64,000 nt of DNA from Taenia hydatigena. Its lineage: Eukaryota > Platyhelminthes > Cestoda > Cyclophyllidea > Taeniidae. The notes below the pieces were generated by a model, which did not search any database, was not told where the DNA came from, and saw only the letters and a list, made by a program, of their open reading frames with translations. Location: contig JADWOT020000001.1 in assembly GCA_036345935.2 (NCBI GenBank), positions 9,025,500 to 9,089,499 on the forward strand. The letters are read 5' to 3'. The stretch's first letter is position 1. Every line of letters begins with the position of its first letter. A program made the position numbers and the translations under genes. Below, one piece after another: positions 33,931 to 46,579 of the stretch.

Positions 33931-36900
33931 GGTCCTCCCGCATAATCATGCTCCCTCATCAAATATTCAGAGAATTTTTAGTCTGAATTTTTCACCTGCA
34001 TCTCCACTGATTTTGGTTGTGTCCAAAATGAAAATACGCACGGTTATCAGTGTGTCCATTGGCCACCAAAGACAGTATCTTCTGAGTTGACTCATCTTTT
34101 AATGCGTCACAACATCCCGTGGGACACGAAATATACATTTACCCAGTTTGCTTCTTTCTTTTACTTCATATTTAGCTTAAGTGCCATCTAGATTTCATGC
34201 AATGACTGGTGAAGAAAACCACGGCACTCGGGGGTCAATCCACGACAGTTAACCTCGGATTTGGTAACAGGTGATTAATTGATATGGATCCACTTAAAGC
34301 AAGCCCTCACACCATTCTTCTGAGTGCACCGCTCCGAAGCCATAAACGTCAACTTCTTTCGAAATTCGCTTTATGTCATTCGTTGAGATTAACTTCAATC
34401 ATGTGGTTTTAAACCACTGCATGAGATCCGATGCTCCATCTACTCTCTACAATCAATTACAAGGCATTTTAATAAAGAGCAATTATGGTCTAGCATTTTC
34501 GATACGTAGCCCACAGAAGAAAGGAATGGAATCGTGTGCCATATCTCGACTTCCTCATAAAGACGTGCATGTGTGTAATGCGAAAATATAAAAAGATGTG
34601 ATTGGAGGGAGTTGGGAGAGCAGTCTGGCTATTACTAAGCCATCAGAGGTAGCTCGCCCCCCCCTTTCTCGCTGTTGTGACCCCATCACGCTATGACCAG
34701 CTGTTAGGCGTTACAATGGCGTAGAACTGAGCCCGCAAACAACAGTGACTAATGCCTTGCAGTAACTCTGAAAGTGGTTTTAGACTTGACTTTGATAACT
34801 TAGGCATAAAGCATCACACTGTAATTCTCATCCACCCTTTTGATTAGCAAAGTGTAGGGTTAGTCCGAGGCAACTAACTTCAGCTTCCATTAAAAATGGT
34901 CCACTGTACCTCAAACGCACCTGCAGTCAAGTATCACGTTTTTGGAATCAGTCTTTATTGCCAGCTTTCAAAAGCTTCTTTGGGAGCTTTGAAGCATTGG
35001 CGTTAGAATTGCGGATGGTTAGTCTTGTGAGGCACTCACGGTTCTAATTCCCATCCAAACTGATCTGTTTCTGTCTTCTTAGTAGAATTCTCCTTGTAAG
35101 CTACAAATTCACCTTCGTGGTATACTTTGATCCTAGTCCTATCCAGCTTGGCCTTCCGGCTCAAAACATGACTTCCATTAAATGGATGTGGTCGTTCAAG
35201 TGTACTATAAGATTTATCCAAATGAGCTTGTCTTTATCACCATAGGATGGTACACTTCTTGCCCTCACTGAAATGTACTTCCTCTTTGTTTTCTTGTTGC
35301 CTAAACGGCCTTTTAAGACCTTTTTCGTAAATTTTTTGCAAGCCTGCTGGTAGTTCCCCTCCTTCATTCTTTAACGAGCCCACATATATTGGAGGGCTTT
35401 ATCATTTGAAGTATAGGAAAGTAAGTCAGTCGAGGTTTAGCAGAAATTGTCTTACACGGAAATAAATTCGGTGTTGGAGCAGACATAATTGTTGTTAGGT
35501 GGCAAAAAGCAAATGCAGACTGAGGAATCTGCAATTTTCTTTATAGAACCTGCGCTTTTCTTTTGACGTTCACTCGATCATAATGACAGACTCGTATTAG
35601 CCCATTCACATCGGCGTTGCAATCAACCTCTCATCCCTTCTCCTCGTGTACTGCATTACAGCTTCCAATCTCGCGTGACTTACGATGTCACCAGGATTAG
35701 TGCGAACTCTTCACCAACCTATTCACCCATTCGGGTAGATCCATCAACGCTAGAAGCATTAATTGCCAGAGGGTTAGATAGCACTCACTTCATCTGTTCT
35801 ATTTTTGCTTACTTTTTCCGCTGGGCAATTTTACAGCATGCTGCACCGTGTCTCGTCTTTTTAGCAGTGGCACAAATGCATGCATTGAGGTTAAGAGCGA
35901 AGCGTGGTGTGGCCAGAGGGGAATCGAAACAGCAGCTGGACGAATATGAGCAGAATAGGGGGACGCTCCCTGCCTGTGAATGTCATGCTTCCAGCACGTG
36001 GCACGTATTATCCTCATCGCAGAATTACGTACAGCTGTTAAGCGTTACGACGACGTCGGGTCAGGCGTCGGAATAGCATAGATTACAGCTTAAGAGTTCG
36101 TCAGTAAGATCAGTTAATCTTAGCAAACATTTAGCGGTTCCAAGTTAATTGCATTTACCACCGCCAATATAGTCGAACAGCATTGAGATGTGCGAGGAAA
36201 TGAAGACACAAGTTGAGTAGGAAGGTGAGGTGCATTTTATGAAGCAGCAGTCGAAATCCTTGCTACATTGCTCTTAAGAGTTTGTGTTCTTGCATTTTTC
36301 ACTGCTCATCGGTTGCCATGTATAAAATTTTGATAGTGAGTCCTATCAGAGCACAATTCACCTGTTGTAGACATGCGACTTGACAATCTTCTCAACCGCC
36401 TACAATCCCATCACGTTTACAAATGCAACCTCTTGTCAAACATATAAAGACAAGAAGTAGTCTAAGTAGAGGCGCACGTTGAGGTGGGTGGCAAGCACAA
36501 CATTAGGGCCTTGAAGTTACTACTTCCCTCATCACTTCCGACCAAATGTGAATTAAGGCACCAACAGCATGGGAATTCCATGTCCAAACACACAAAGCCG
36601 CCGAGGTTGGGAAGAAAAGTGAGTTGCAAAAAGCGTATGCTGCAGTACAGCCAAAGCGAACGCTTGAGCAGTGCCGAATAGGGACCAATAATTAAAGGTT
36701 AGGTGGACTTTGAATTCTCGCCTCTTAGAAGGTGTGAAATTGTTTTCAATTAATCACTCTCTTTTCTAGCAGTTGTCTCCATAATGTGAGATTGCCATCA
36801 CTGCTTGCAGGAGGTTAGGGATCTCAGTATTTAAAAACACTTTTTTCATTACATAAACGCTCAAAAATGACGTACGATGCGTAGCTGGTAGCACAGCAAA

Positions 36901-38379
36901 AGCACAAGAAGGAAATTTGTGGGAAGGCCTCATTTTAAAGGCAACTCGCACGCACCTGTCTACTGCCAAGTAGCAAACACGTTTTTGTGGTGCAAATCTT
37001 GTATCGTTTCACCGCGCACCTCCATTTATTTCTTAGGTCTACACCGAAGGAGGGCGGACGGAAGCTACAAGTGCTTGGCAACCCACTAAGAGAGATTAAG
37101 AGGTGCTCAACATCCTCTAATCAAATGGAGCCGATTGAAACACAAGTCATGCTGCATTCTGGACTTGCAATCAAATGGCTGTCACATCGTAGTAATAGCT
37201 CCACAGTATTTATTCACATTAGTAGTTTAGTCGATCGTTACAAAGACATGCGGTTTTGAGGAAATCCTTGGCGAGACTACATTACCGTTGAAATACTACA
37301 AACTTCTTCGCCAATACCCTCTGCATAATGATGTCAGAAAGGATAAGTGTGTGACAGAGGTGTTTGTTTATTTCTTTTACCCCCGATGCAGAGTTGTTGA
37401 GTTATTTGTACAGTAAATGCTTACTCGACATCATCAATAGGCATGACCCCATCTTCGCGATTCCCAGCTCTAAGTGTTTATCACAATATGATGAGTTATC
37501 TTCTTCGGAAGTGTGGTTTGTAGCCACGGGTGAGGTGTCAGCGGTTTTCTGAGGGAGTGGATTAAGTCAAGAGACATTGTATTGTAAGTATTTCGTTGCT
37601 GGAATTAGAACAATGCTCGACTTAACCTGAAGAGCATCAGAGAGATTGTTGCCCACCACGGGACACTAGTCCTCGTCAACATGACCAATGGAGTGACCTC
37701 AGGGCATAGCCATCTGCACTGCGTGGATGAAGTGGTCTGCCAAGTAGGTGGGGTTGAAGACGATGTACTGGGGAATCTGCCAGTTAATTATAAGGTCCAC
37801 TGCTTACATCCTGATGACAAAACGGAGTTTCATCGGATGGCATTGGCCGAGATATTTGCCCTTGAGTTGGCCCTTAGGTGGGCTAGATGCCACTACAATT
37901 CCGCTGTAATGTACTCTACACATTCTTAATATACACACTTTTCATTTATTGATTTTGCATGCAAAGGAAATTTGTGCTAGTTTTAATGGCCTATTGCTTT
38001 TTGGAAGTGGAATACGGAAAAGGCGGGGGAGAAAGGAGGCAGTGGAGGCGGAGATCAAGTCAACTTTACACTTTTGAGTAAAGTGGTACCGGCGCAAAAC
38101 CTTGGTAGGCCACGACAAGAGTGTTGCTGATGCAGTGCTGGTCAAAAATGGCTCATGCTGAAAGACGTGCACCATCTCAGCTATTTTTTACAGCGTTATT
38201 TGACAGCATGAAGTGTATGTAAATCGTTTTAACGTCTCATAAAATGCTGGGTATAATGCGTGGCATGGCGATGTGAGCATAGAGACGGAGACTCTGTCAC
38301 CTTAGACAATGTTGTAATGTCATCAGGCCTCAAATCAACTTATAGGTGATGCTTAATCACGTGGGAACAAATGCGTGTT
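33931..38379. other. Gene-poor stretch, nothing recognised
   Basis: Several plus-strand frames of 60-130 codons occur (for example 35675-36076, 37364-37552, 37681-37929), none with a domain I can name and none joined by convincing splice sites. No repeat partner elsewhere in the window was found for this block. Confidence 0.4.
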
Positions 38380-38380
38380 T

Positions 38381-38441
38381 CGTGAGGTCACACAATGCAG
38401 TCAATGGGCTGTATTAGACTGCGTGATTATTTGACCTCACG
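38381..38441. repeat. Imperfect hairpin of about 61 bases
   Basis: Arms CGTGAGGTCA...GCAGTC (38381-38402) and GACTGC...TGACCTCACG (38417-38441) are complementary, with a perfect ten-base outer stem and a six-base inner stem around a 14-base loop. It could be a relic of a small foldback element. Confidence 0.6.
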
Positions 38442-38557
38442 TGACAGCAAATAGCATGGCATTTATTTGGCTGATCGCAAGCATAGTCAAAGCAAAATTT
38501 TAGCATAGCTTTATGAATTTTTAAGCACAAATTATATTTGTGGTAAACTTTCGGCGT

Positions 38558-38926
38558 TTAAATCACAACGGCATTAATAGATGAAATTGGATTGAAATGT
38601 GGATGTAGAATAGACTGTGGAAGGAGCTGAGTACAAGCCTTAATCACTGCTTGCTGCTGTGGAGACATTCCACGATGTCGCAACAAATCCCCAACTGCTA
38701 GCACCTTGGAGCACATCACGATCCGCTTCGAGTGCCCGATTCTGTGTCCGATTGGACATATGCGCGCCCTCATAGCGTCAAAAGTGGAACCACTTGTATA
38801 ACGAATAAGCTCCGAGAGCGTAAAAAATGGATACTTAAGCGCCCATTCGATGCAAATCTGAAACTGGTGGTGAATAACACAAAAACTCCGGTAGTTGCAT
38901 TGAATTCCACTTCTAACGTGTGTTTT
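38558..38926 (-). other. Possible terminal exon of about 122 codons, unknown protein
   Basis: On the minus strand a splice-acceptor-like CGTCGTTTTAG ends at 38927 and is followed by an open frame to TAA (38560-38558). The peptide is protein-like throughout (IEWALKYPFFTLSELIRYTS, GMSPQQQAVIKACTQLLP). The first ATG lies in the middle, at 38773, so an ATG-only search sees only half of it. An overlapping frame (39078-38770) is also open, which weakens the case. It is next to the R5 plus copy but reads in the opposite direction. Family not recognised. Confidence 0.3.
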
Positions 38927-39139
38927 CTAAAACGACGTTTGTTACGTCTGCGACCACACACTCTTCCACAATTACTTTCAAACTCGCACATGAAGGTTCT
39001 TATCAGTCGCCCTTTACTTGGACGCGACCTTGCATTCCCTGTTGCTTGTGCGATAGGCTCCAGAATCTGGCGAAGCACCTAGTCCATCACCCTGGAAAAG
39101 TCACCTTTGTACGCACAAAATATCGGTGCTACTTTCTGA

Positions 39140-39880
39140 ATATTTATTTAACGGCATTGTAGGTTGCGCCAAACTTGTATTGTGGATGATTTTGCAGAAC
39201 TTTGTACCTTAGGATTAATTGCCTGGATTTTCAATTCCTCGAACGAGTGTCTTCGATTAGTGGTTGCTCCGGTCTTACGACGTGGTAACGATACGACCCT
39301 TGCTACTCGAAATTACTGGTTATAAATTGTCCACGATATACTGGCTACCCTTTGTCAAATGTCTTTAGAGATTTGATTATTCACGGCCTACCAATATCTT
39401 TTTGCCTATCGCTTTTACATTTAATGGTATTCAATTGCAGGAGGCCTGAAAATGCACCAGGCGATTCAGAGAGATATCCGCGGTTCCAAACGGCACTTGT
39501 TGCGGCCACATTTTGGCACCCATAAGGTCCTTACATCAGTACTGACGCAGCACTTTTTACCGTTCATCCTGATTTGGTTGAAGTGGAACGTTGTTTACTT
39601 CGGTTTTGAGGCTGAAGCAGGGCTGTGCCTTTTGCCAAGCTCTTTTGCAGAGCACTTGGAACAGGTATGATGGGCAGTAGTAAAACGAATAGCTCATTAT
39701 TAAGTGGTCTAAAAGGTTTGATTTTGGTGATGTTGAGTCACCCGAAAAAGAATCTACATTTGGAAAGATTTGTGAATCAAAATCACAACCATTTTTGCCA
39801 TTGCCACTCAAGATCAATGTATAGGGGAAGACGAGGTACAAACGGGATCCAATTGAGTAGTAACTTTGCGCAATTAGATA
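39140..39880 (+). repeat. R5 coding-derived repeat, plus copy
   Basis: Partner of 28140-28930 in inverted orientation. The first 300 bases are non-coding-like but well matched (for example the block with TCGAACGAGTG at 39237 against its reverse complement near 28789); the later part carries the two shared protein-like stretches, here in frames interrupted by stops. It ends abruptly near 39885, exactly where a reversed R2 tail begins, so R2 material probably truncated it. Confidence 0.6.
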
Positions 39881-39889
39881 GCTAAAGCA

Positions 39890-40425
39890 ACCGATGAAAG
39901 GGCGGACGGATGCCTCATTAGCTCTAAGCAAAGCAACCCATTATCTGTACGTTTCGTGACGTTGTGTCTGCAAGAGGTGCTTTAATCACTTGCGAATGTG
40001 TTGTGAGGGATATCCACTGTGATGTGAAAGTTTGTCTTCGAGTCTCCGAATACAAGCTGCATGCAGTTGGTACCGAAGATAAAACTGCATTTTAAAAGAA
40101 TGTGAAAACATTATAACGATGCACACCTAAGCATTTTATGTACTAACTAAATAAGAACATAAATCGAAAAAAATGCAGAAAAAATAAAGTCAAAAGAGGC
40201 ACATTGGAATTTAATCTGCCATACATCAACAATGATTTCCCATTTACATAAACTGATGTGCACCAATTTTGCAACTCACTTTGTATCGTTTCGTGCGATC
40301 GATGATACATTTGCAGATGCAAACTAAACAGCTGTGTTCCACGAAATAAACTGCAACGCGCTCGCACTCATTCATCTTCTGATGAGGCCGCCGACAGCAC
40401 CATGTGCCTTTGGTTGCACATTAAC
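39890..40425 (-). repeat. R2 tail, reversed copy
   Basis: On the minus strand it matches 22165-22690 and 53085-53640: a block with GTGCTGTCGGCGGC, then a TTTGCATNNGCAAATG block, then the GGAGACTCGAAGAC block. It stands alone without the rest of R2. Confidence 0.7.
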
Positions 40426-43400
40426 CTAGAAGCAAGGAGAAAGGAGGGAAATTTTTTCGTCTATCGACTACACTAATTCTATTAAGTCGGCTAAATTGAT
40501 GATGTCAGCCTTTGAAACGTGTCAGATTCTCACTGAGCTACTGATAGGACAAATGAGTAGGCTAGTACTCACGACTGCGCTAATCAAGGACCTGTGGTAT
40601 GCGGCACTAAACCTCATAGGAGAAGTATACAGCGAAAAACAAAGTAGGATGCAGGATGGATGCAGTCACATTGGCTGCAACAGTGTTGGAAGTGAGTTTC
40701 TCCATCAAGCCCATGTAGCTTGACCACAAAGTCGCATTTTGCTTTAATCAGTGTAGTATCATTTGGAGGATGAAGAACCGGAGACTAGTGCAAAGCGATG
40801 TCTTAGGCTTCCTCAACGTCATTGGAGTAAAGATAAGGTGATTACATTGGTCGACTCTTCTGCATCCTTCCATGTCGTAGAATTGCTCCCACTTCAAATG
40901 AAGGAAGACAACTGTCTGTTTCTGTGTGATCATGAGAGTGGTGGAGATGAGGCGTGAGGCAATCCCTGCAATGGAAGTAATCCATGCACATCCTTCACTG
41001 ATGACACTACATTGTGTTGAATAGATTGAATACTCCTGAATGTTTTGATGTCTGAATATGTACTCATGTCGTAATGAGAAGTGAGACGATTGAGGAAATG
41101 AGCGAGACTTAATTAAAGGATGTCGGTGGCGGATGAGGTAGGAAGAGGAGACAGAAACAAATTAATATTGGCTTCAAAGAAAGCAAAGGTGAGAGAAGCG
41201 AGACGTTTTCATGTCACCAAAGTGGAAAAACCAGGGTAAGACGACGAATTGTGGGAGTACTTACTCCACTTCTTTGGGTGGGTTGAACGCATGAAGCATA
41301 AACGGTAGGAAATAATGCAAGCCTCGACGTTTGAGAGCATATAGTGTGTAATTGGAGAGAAGCATGGAAGAGGGAGTAGACAAAAGATCTCTTCCTCTCC
41401 CTTTCATAGACGTTATTAGACCTAGTTCCTACGCGTGTGCATTGGTCCCCAATGTCAGCGAGAACGGAACAAAAGATTTTTGTTTTACCTGTCATGGACT
41501 GTGATTAGTCGATTTGGAGTGACAAAATGAAGTGATAGGGCGGACCCAAATGGTAACGTAGAATGCCGTCTCTGGGAATGAGGCACCAACCATAGATCAG
41601 ATAGCACTGCTCACTTTCTCCTTTTTGCATCCTATTTTAGTCTGTCATGGTCTAGCAGAGATGGCTAGTCTAGTCTGCTCTGATCCAGCCCAATCTAGTC
41701 TGATTTTGTCAAGTCTAGTCACGCGCACCTTGTTAAAGTGCTTCCAAAGTGAGGAGGGTGGGTCAGCTGCTACTACTGCTGCCATCGATTTGGCGGTTGT
41801 TGACGCATGTGAGGTGCATAAAAGTAAAAGTGGCATAGTAAGAGATGTGTAAGGTGTGAATTGATTAAAGGAATCGGGTACTTACTCCCAAAGAATGCAA
41901 TGCAGCTAGCGAAAGGGTATTCCCAAATTTATACCTAGACGAGTCATTGCCTTGCACTCCGGGGGAACAATGGCTATGATTGCAATTATCCGAAGAATTC
42001 GGAGTAGCATGACCGTTTGGCTGAAAGGGACGAAGGAATAATTGAGTGAGAAAAGAGGCAGGAAGTCGAGAGAAGGAGAGAAGTGAGGGTGAGGAGAGCG
42101 AGAAGGGCATTAGGAAATGTGATCGCAGGATGTCTCCGCACAGTGTTGTGGTACTTCGTTATTTGTTTCTCCCTCCTAACTTACTGGGAAAACATGAGTT
42201 AATGTAGTACGACATGCTTAAGGAGGTTAACTATAGTTTTTCTTTCCCAAGTGATTCAAATTGGGATATCAGTTGCGATTACATTGAAGTGATGTATGCA
42301 AATAAGGTAAAGGGAAAAGGAGAAGAACATAACACAAGGGGAGAAGGAGAGATTGGTATAATAATTTACTGTTAATTTTTATGATATCTATCTGTTTTGG
42401 GCTCTTGGCACCTCTAGACTGGTCGAGTGAGTAGTTGGAAGTGACGAGGAGATGGAGGGGGAGGTGGCGAAAGTGGAGCATGAGAAGGAGACCAGAGTCG
42501 AGGAGGAAATAAGCGCGAGTGTAGCACTGACGAAAACTGGATGATAGGAACGACAATGGGAAGCAAGATGAATGGTAGAAGACGACGAAACGCGTAGAAG
42601 AGCATGTTTGACGGTTGGTTGTGCGATTGACATCTTCGCATCTAACACTTGCCTGATACAGCCAAAGACACGTGTCGCGTCGTGTCCCATAGCGCCACCT
42701 AGTGTCGATTTTGGACATAATCTCTTGCAGGTGGTTTTGTGAGAATAGACTTCAGTTGCCTATGTGATTCTTCACCTCGGCTGAATTTCGTGCATCATAG
42801 CAAATGTGAAAGAAGCGGAAGCGAATGAGAAGTACTACTAATTCTTTGATAAAATACGCCACCTGTTCTAGATCGCTGGTCTCTGGCCTTTTCTTTTCCG
42901 ATGCTGTTCTTGTGTCCTTCGTTCCTTGGACACTCGGGGGCTTCACTGTTCCACCATGAGGCATTTACATAAATCCGAATGAAGAGGAACAGCAGTGGGC
43001 AATTAAAGTATGTTGATGGACGTATGAGTATTGGAATGTTGAATGTTGCCTTCAGTCACTTTACATGTCTGAGAGGAAACAACTTTTAGTAAAACACACT
43101 GGCGGAAGCGCATCATGAATTCCATCGACATTACCGATGGTACAACCATTCGGAGGTGTTTTGTTGGAGTCGACTGTCTAAAATGTGGGGCTAGCGATCG
43201 ATCATTTGTGAGTCTTCCGGGCATATGAGAGAAGACGTTGTTGTTGAGGTATTGTATGAGGGAGGTAATGAGCATTGCCATTTACCCAATCAGTAGACAC
43301 TACACTTGACTAGGCAGGAGATGTCAACTAGCAAGCAGTATGCCAGTTCTATTTGCAGAGCAGTGTAGCATAGAGTTGCCTTAGCTCAGCGCAACGTAAT

Positions 43401-45615
43401 TCAATGTATCGATTCATAACGTGGTATAGAGACGAAGGGAGACAATGCAAGATGAGGGTCTGCTTTCATCACCAGTTTAGAGTGTCACTGACGTGCAGCA
43501 TAGCCACTTTGCCATTGTGCAACTAACGAGAGGACTAACACAGACTCGCTCACTATTTTCGTAAACGAACACGTGAACATTATTGCACCATGCTGGTCTG
43601 CTTCAATCCACTTCCATCTATCTCCTGGCATTTCATTAGAACGTTATACATCACCAGTCTTAACCACTTTTAGCACCAGTAAGAACGACAACAAACACAG
43701 CAATGTATTGCAACATGCTGATCTCTCACTGCCTTTTCACTTTGTGTTAATATTAGTTATGCTAAATACACTCCTTGGTAAGTCAATAAATTTGTTAAAA
43801 CCTAGACATCATATGCGTTTGTGGAGTTTTGATAACACCTTAAACGCTGGGGATTAGTACCAAAATCAAGGCACTGTCTGGGAATTGACCAGTCAATTCT
43901 TGAGTCAAGTTTTGGTGCCCTAACTCCCAAATATGCTAGAACACAAAAGATAGATGAAGTGTAGGTTGCTTACATTCATTCGCATTCAGAACTTTCATGC
44001 AAGTGCTTGAAACTCATAGTGGATGAGAATATGGCCATAATCATAATGGAAGTCATTTTAACCAAAAGCCGATGAAGAGCTAATTTTGAACAAACCACTA
44101 GCCAACATGCGTTATTAGTTTCTTGCCAGTTAGACGACTACCGATGGTGATCCCTTGCCCATGTGGCTCCAATATTGTGGCTGCAACTTCACGCATGCAT
44201 CAAATTGGACACAGGAGTGGGCACAGGAAGCATATCCCGATGTGTTGTAATGTGTCAGACGCTAGGAATTCATGACGATGTCATGCGACGTCACGTCTGC
44301 ATCTGAAAGTGATTGGAATTTGCCATTATCTCCTCGGATAGCCCATGCAATGCCTCACAATAACGCCAAAATGATGTTTAGAGGCTTCACAGTGAAACCA
44401 TTTGAGTAGTGTCCAAGTCCTGGAATTGCAAATACACAAATTATAAGATCGAAATGTGTTCGCACTCACTAATTTTACCAAGACCCATTCAAACTGAGCT
44501 TCGATTGTGCTCGCAACTCCAGTCAAGTACACTTTTTTCATTGGCGTTGCGATGTCATGCTGTTTGGCAGTCAAGTGAAACTAAACAATCACGCAGCCTA
44601 ATTAGAGGCCGTCAATCATATCTCGTGACTTTACAAAACACGCAGCCACTCCCGACGTGACTAAGCATTACCTACTGACTGATTGCAGGTTTACAGGACG
44701 AGGTTTCAGATGGCATTACAACATTGTCCTGGGAACTAAACCTCTGTCTACATGCTCACAGCATTTCACGAATTGTGTGTCCAGCGTTTTTGTACAAGCA
44801 TACAATCAGTTTTAGTCGAGTAAAAGATGGCCATATGGACAGACGTGTAATCAGGTAAGCGCGAAGGTAATTAGGGCAGAACGAAAGTGGAACACAAGTA
44901 TGCAATTAATTCATGGTGAAACTGTCCATCTTCCCTTCGCAGAATGTGGGTGTGGGTTTGGCTCATGCATTAGTAGAGCGTGTGTGCTACTAAGTCAGAC
45001 GCCTCGGATTCACAAGGTGGGAGTAGATTATAGCGTCAAATAGGTAGCGCAAAATCCTGTATCCAATGTTAACACAATGAGAGGAGGAGTATAAGGGAAA
45101 TATGAGCTTAACGATGTGGTTTGGTTAAAATTTTAATTTGCTATACATGGGTTGCCTCTTCCTTTACAGCCAGCAAAATCTTCACTATCCTTACCAACAT
45201 CACCCCATTTCCTCCCTATTTTTTTTAGAGAAACGGATAATATTCCTTTATTTAAAGCCAATGGATTGGTAGGAAACTGAAGGCCATAGAGGTGCAGACA
45301 AACGACTTCGCTCACACACGCCGCTTGGGTGCGCAACACATGCGAGGAGCCAGTAGGAAACATTCTCGTAGCTGGTTGGCTTACTGAAAGGCATATGCCG
45401 CTTAGGTAGATGGATCGAGATGGTTTACTTGCATCATTTATTCCACTTCAATATTCTGTCGTGCCGATGTTGGACCGATGCGATCACCACGGTTCGACGT
45501 GACAAGGTTTGTTTCTCAAGGCACTCATTCCATGGTTTATGAAGCACTTCACACTCAATAAAGTGACAAAACCACGTCATAAACAATTGAACGCATTTCC
45601 CTGCAATCCCTCAGC
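40426..45615. other. Gene-poor stretch, nothing recognised
   Basis: Frames of 60-150 codons occur on both strands (for example 40496-40723 plus, 42964-42752 minus, 43281-43003 minus, 44574-44326 minus, 45363-45133 minus). On the minus strand a small exon-like segment ending near 44490 could be joined to an acceptor near 44420, but the result is short and of no known family. The A/G-rich block at 42300-42600 produces long minus-strand frames of biased composition. Confidence 0.4.
43849..43928. repeat. Foldback of about 80 bases with inner perfect hairpin
   Basis: The inner stem GAATTGAC/GTCAATTC (43882-43889, 43892-43899) encloses two bases; outer arms with ACCAAAA (43859-43865) and TTTTGGT pair imperfectly. 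It may be a small foldback element or a structured RNA, with nothing to decide. Confidence 0.5.
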
Positions 45616-46190
45616 TCTCATGCATGCATCCTCGTGCAGCTTGTACTGCTCCACAACCAGTCAACTTTACTTTCTACACTCCTCTGTAGTCCGCGAATTC
45701 ATGGATCACCCACCTTCGTTCTGTGCAAAGGTAGGGGTCTCGATCCCTTTACTCTCGCCTACCACGTTGACGACGTGCCCGAAGGTGATGCGTCATTTTG
45801 CGCTTGTGTAATTATTTGTGGTCTGCAATGTCTTCATGCCATGAGCATCGTGTACAAGGACCTCGAACACGAGAACGTTTGCCTCTCAGACTGGGGTCAT
45901 ATTCTCATCGCTGACTATGATCGGTCATATGACATACCAGAGAATGAGGATCCGCCAGAAGCGCACGACTTTTACACAATTCTCCATTTCATGTCACGTA
46001 AAATTAGCCAATAGGATAGCAATTACAACAAAACTTTAATGCCTGACAAGATCGAGGAGCCTATGGCAAGCTTCGATTTCACGAGTCCCCTTCCTCGAAT
46101 CCATGACGATGGCATTCACGTAGTTAAGTTGCCCAACCACCTTGAGGAGAGTGAGTGGAGCTTTGCTCACATCATTTTCTTTGGATGATT
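45616..46190 (+). pseudogene. Serine/threonine protein kinase fragment (AGC-like), decayed
   Basis: An open frame from 45616 to TAG at 46012-46014 resembles the middle of an AGC-type kinase domain: GLQCLHAMSIVYKDLEHENV matches the helix and catalytic loop (usual YRDLKPENV), then HILIADYD in place of the DFG region. The catalytic loop Lys is Glu and Pro is His, the N-lobe with the glycine loop and ATP-binding Lys is missing, and the segment before residue 40 fits the family only loosely, perhaps through a frameshift. After the stop the same kind of protein goes on in a frame at 46039-46188 (MPDKIEEPMASFDFTSPLPR), like the end of a kinase. No introns interrupt it, which suits a processed copy. 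Without catalytic residues it cannot be an active kinase. Confidence 0.65.
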
Positions 46191-46579
46191 GGAAAGCATC
46201 CTCTCACAGACGATTCCCATTTCAAAAACGGTGACACTTCTTAGTGCTACTGTTTTCAGTATTTGTGGGTGGATCCACTAATTGCAGCCTATTTGTGCAT
46301 TGATTATTTTATGCAAACAGAGTTCCATTGATAATGCCTTTTTATTCCCCAACATGTCTTCCATACGACTTTCAGTCTCTGGAGGAGTTTAATGAGCCAT
46401 ACCGTCGACGTTGAGCATAATCGAATGGGTATGACTGTGCCTTAATTTTATCTGGGTGTCAAAATGCAGGATTTAAATGTTAGCACACAATACACGCGTG
46501 CTGAAATGCATTTTGCGAATACCGCTGTAGCTCTTTGAGAGTCGTCTGAAGGTAAAAGTTGACATGATACCTGATCAAA

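Noticed and set aside
42269..42718. 149-codon minus-strand frame and two overlapping ones
   Set aside because: Biased Ser/Leu/Phe composition over an A/G-rich stretch, open in several frames at once, no domain.
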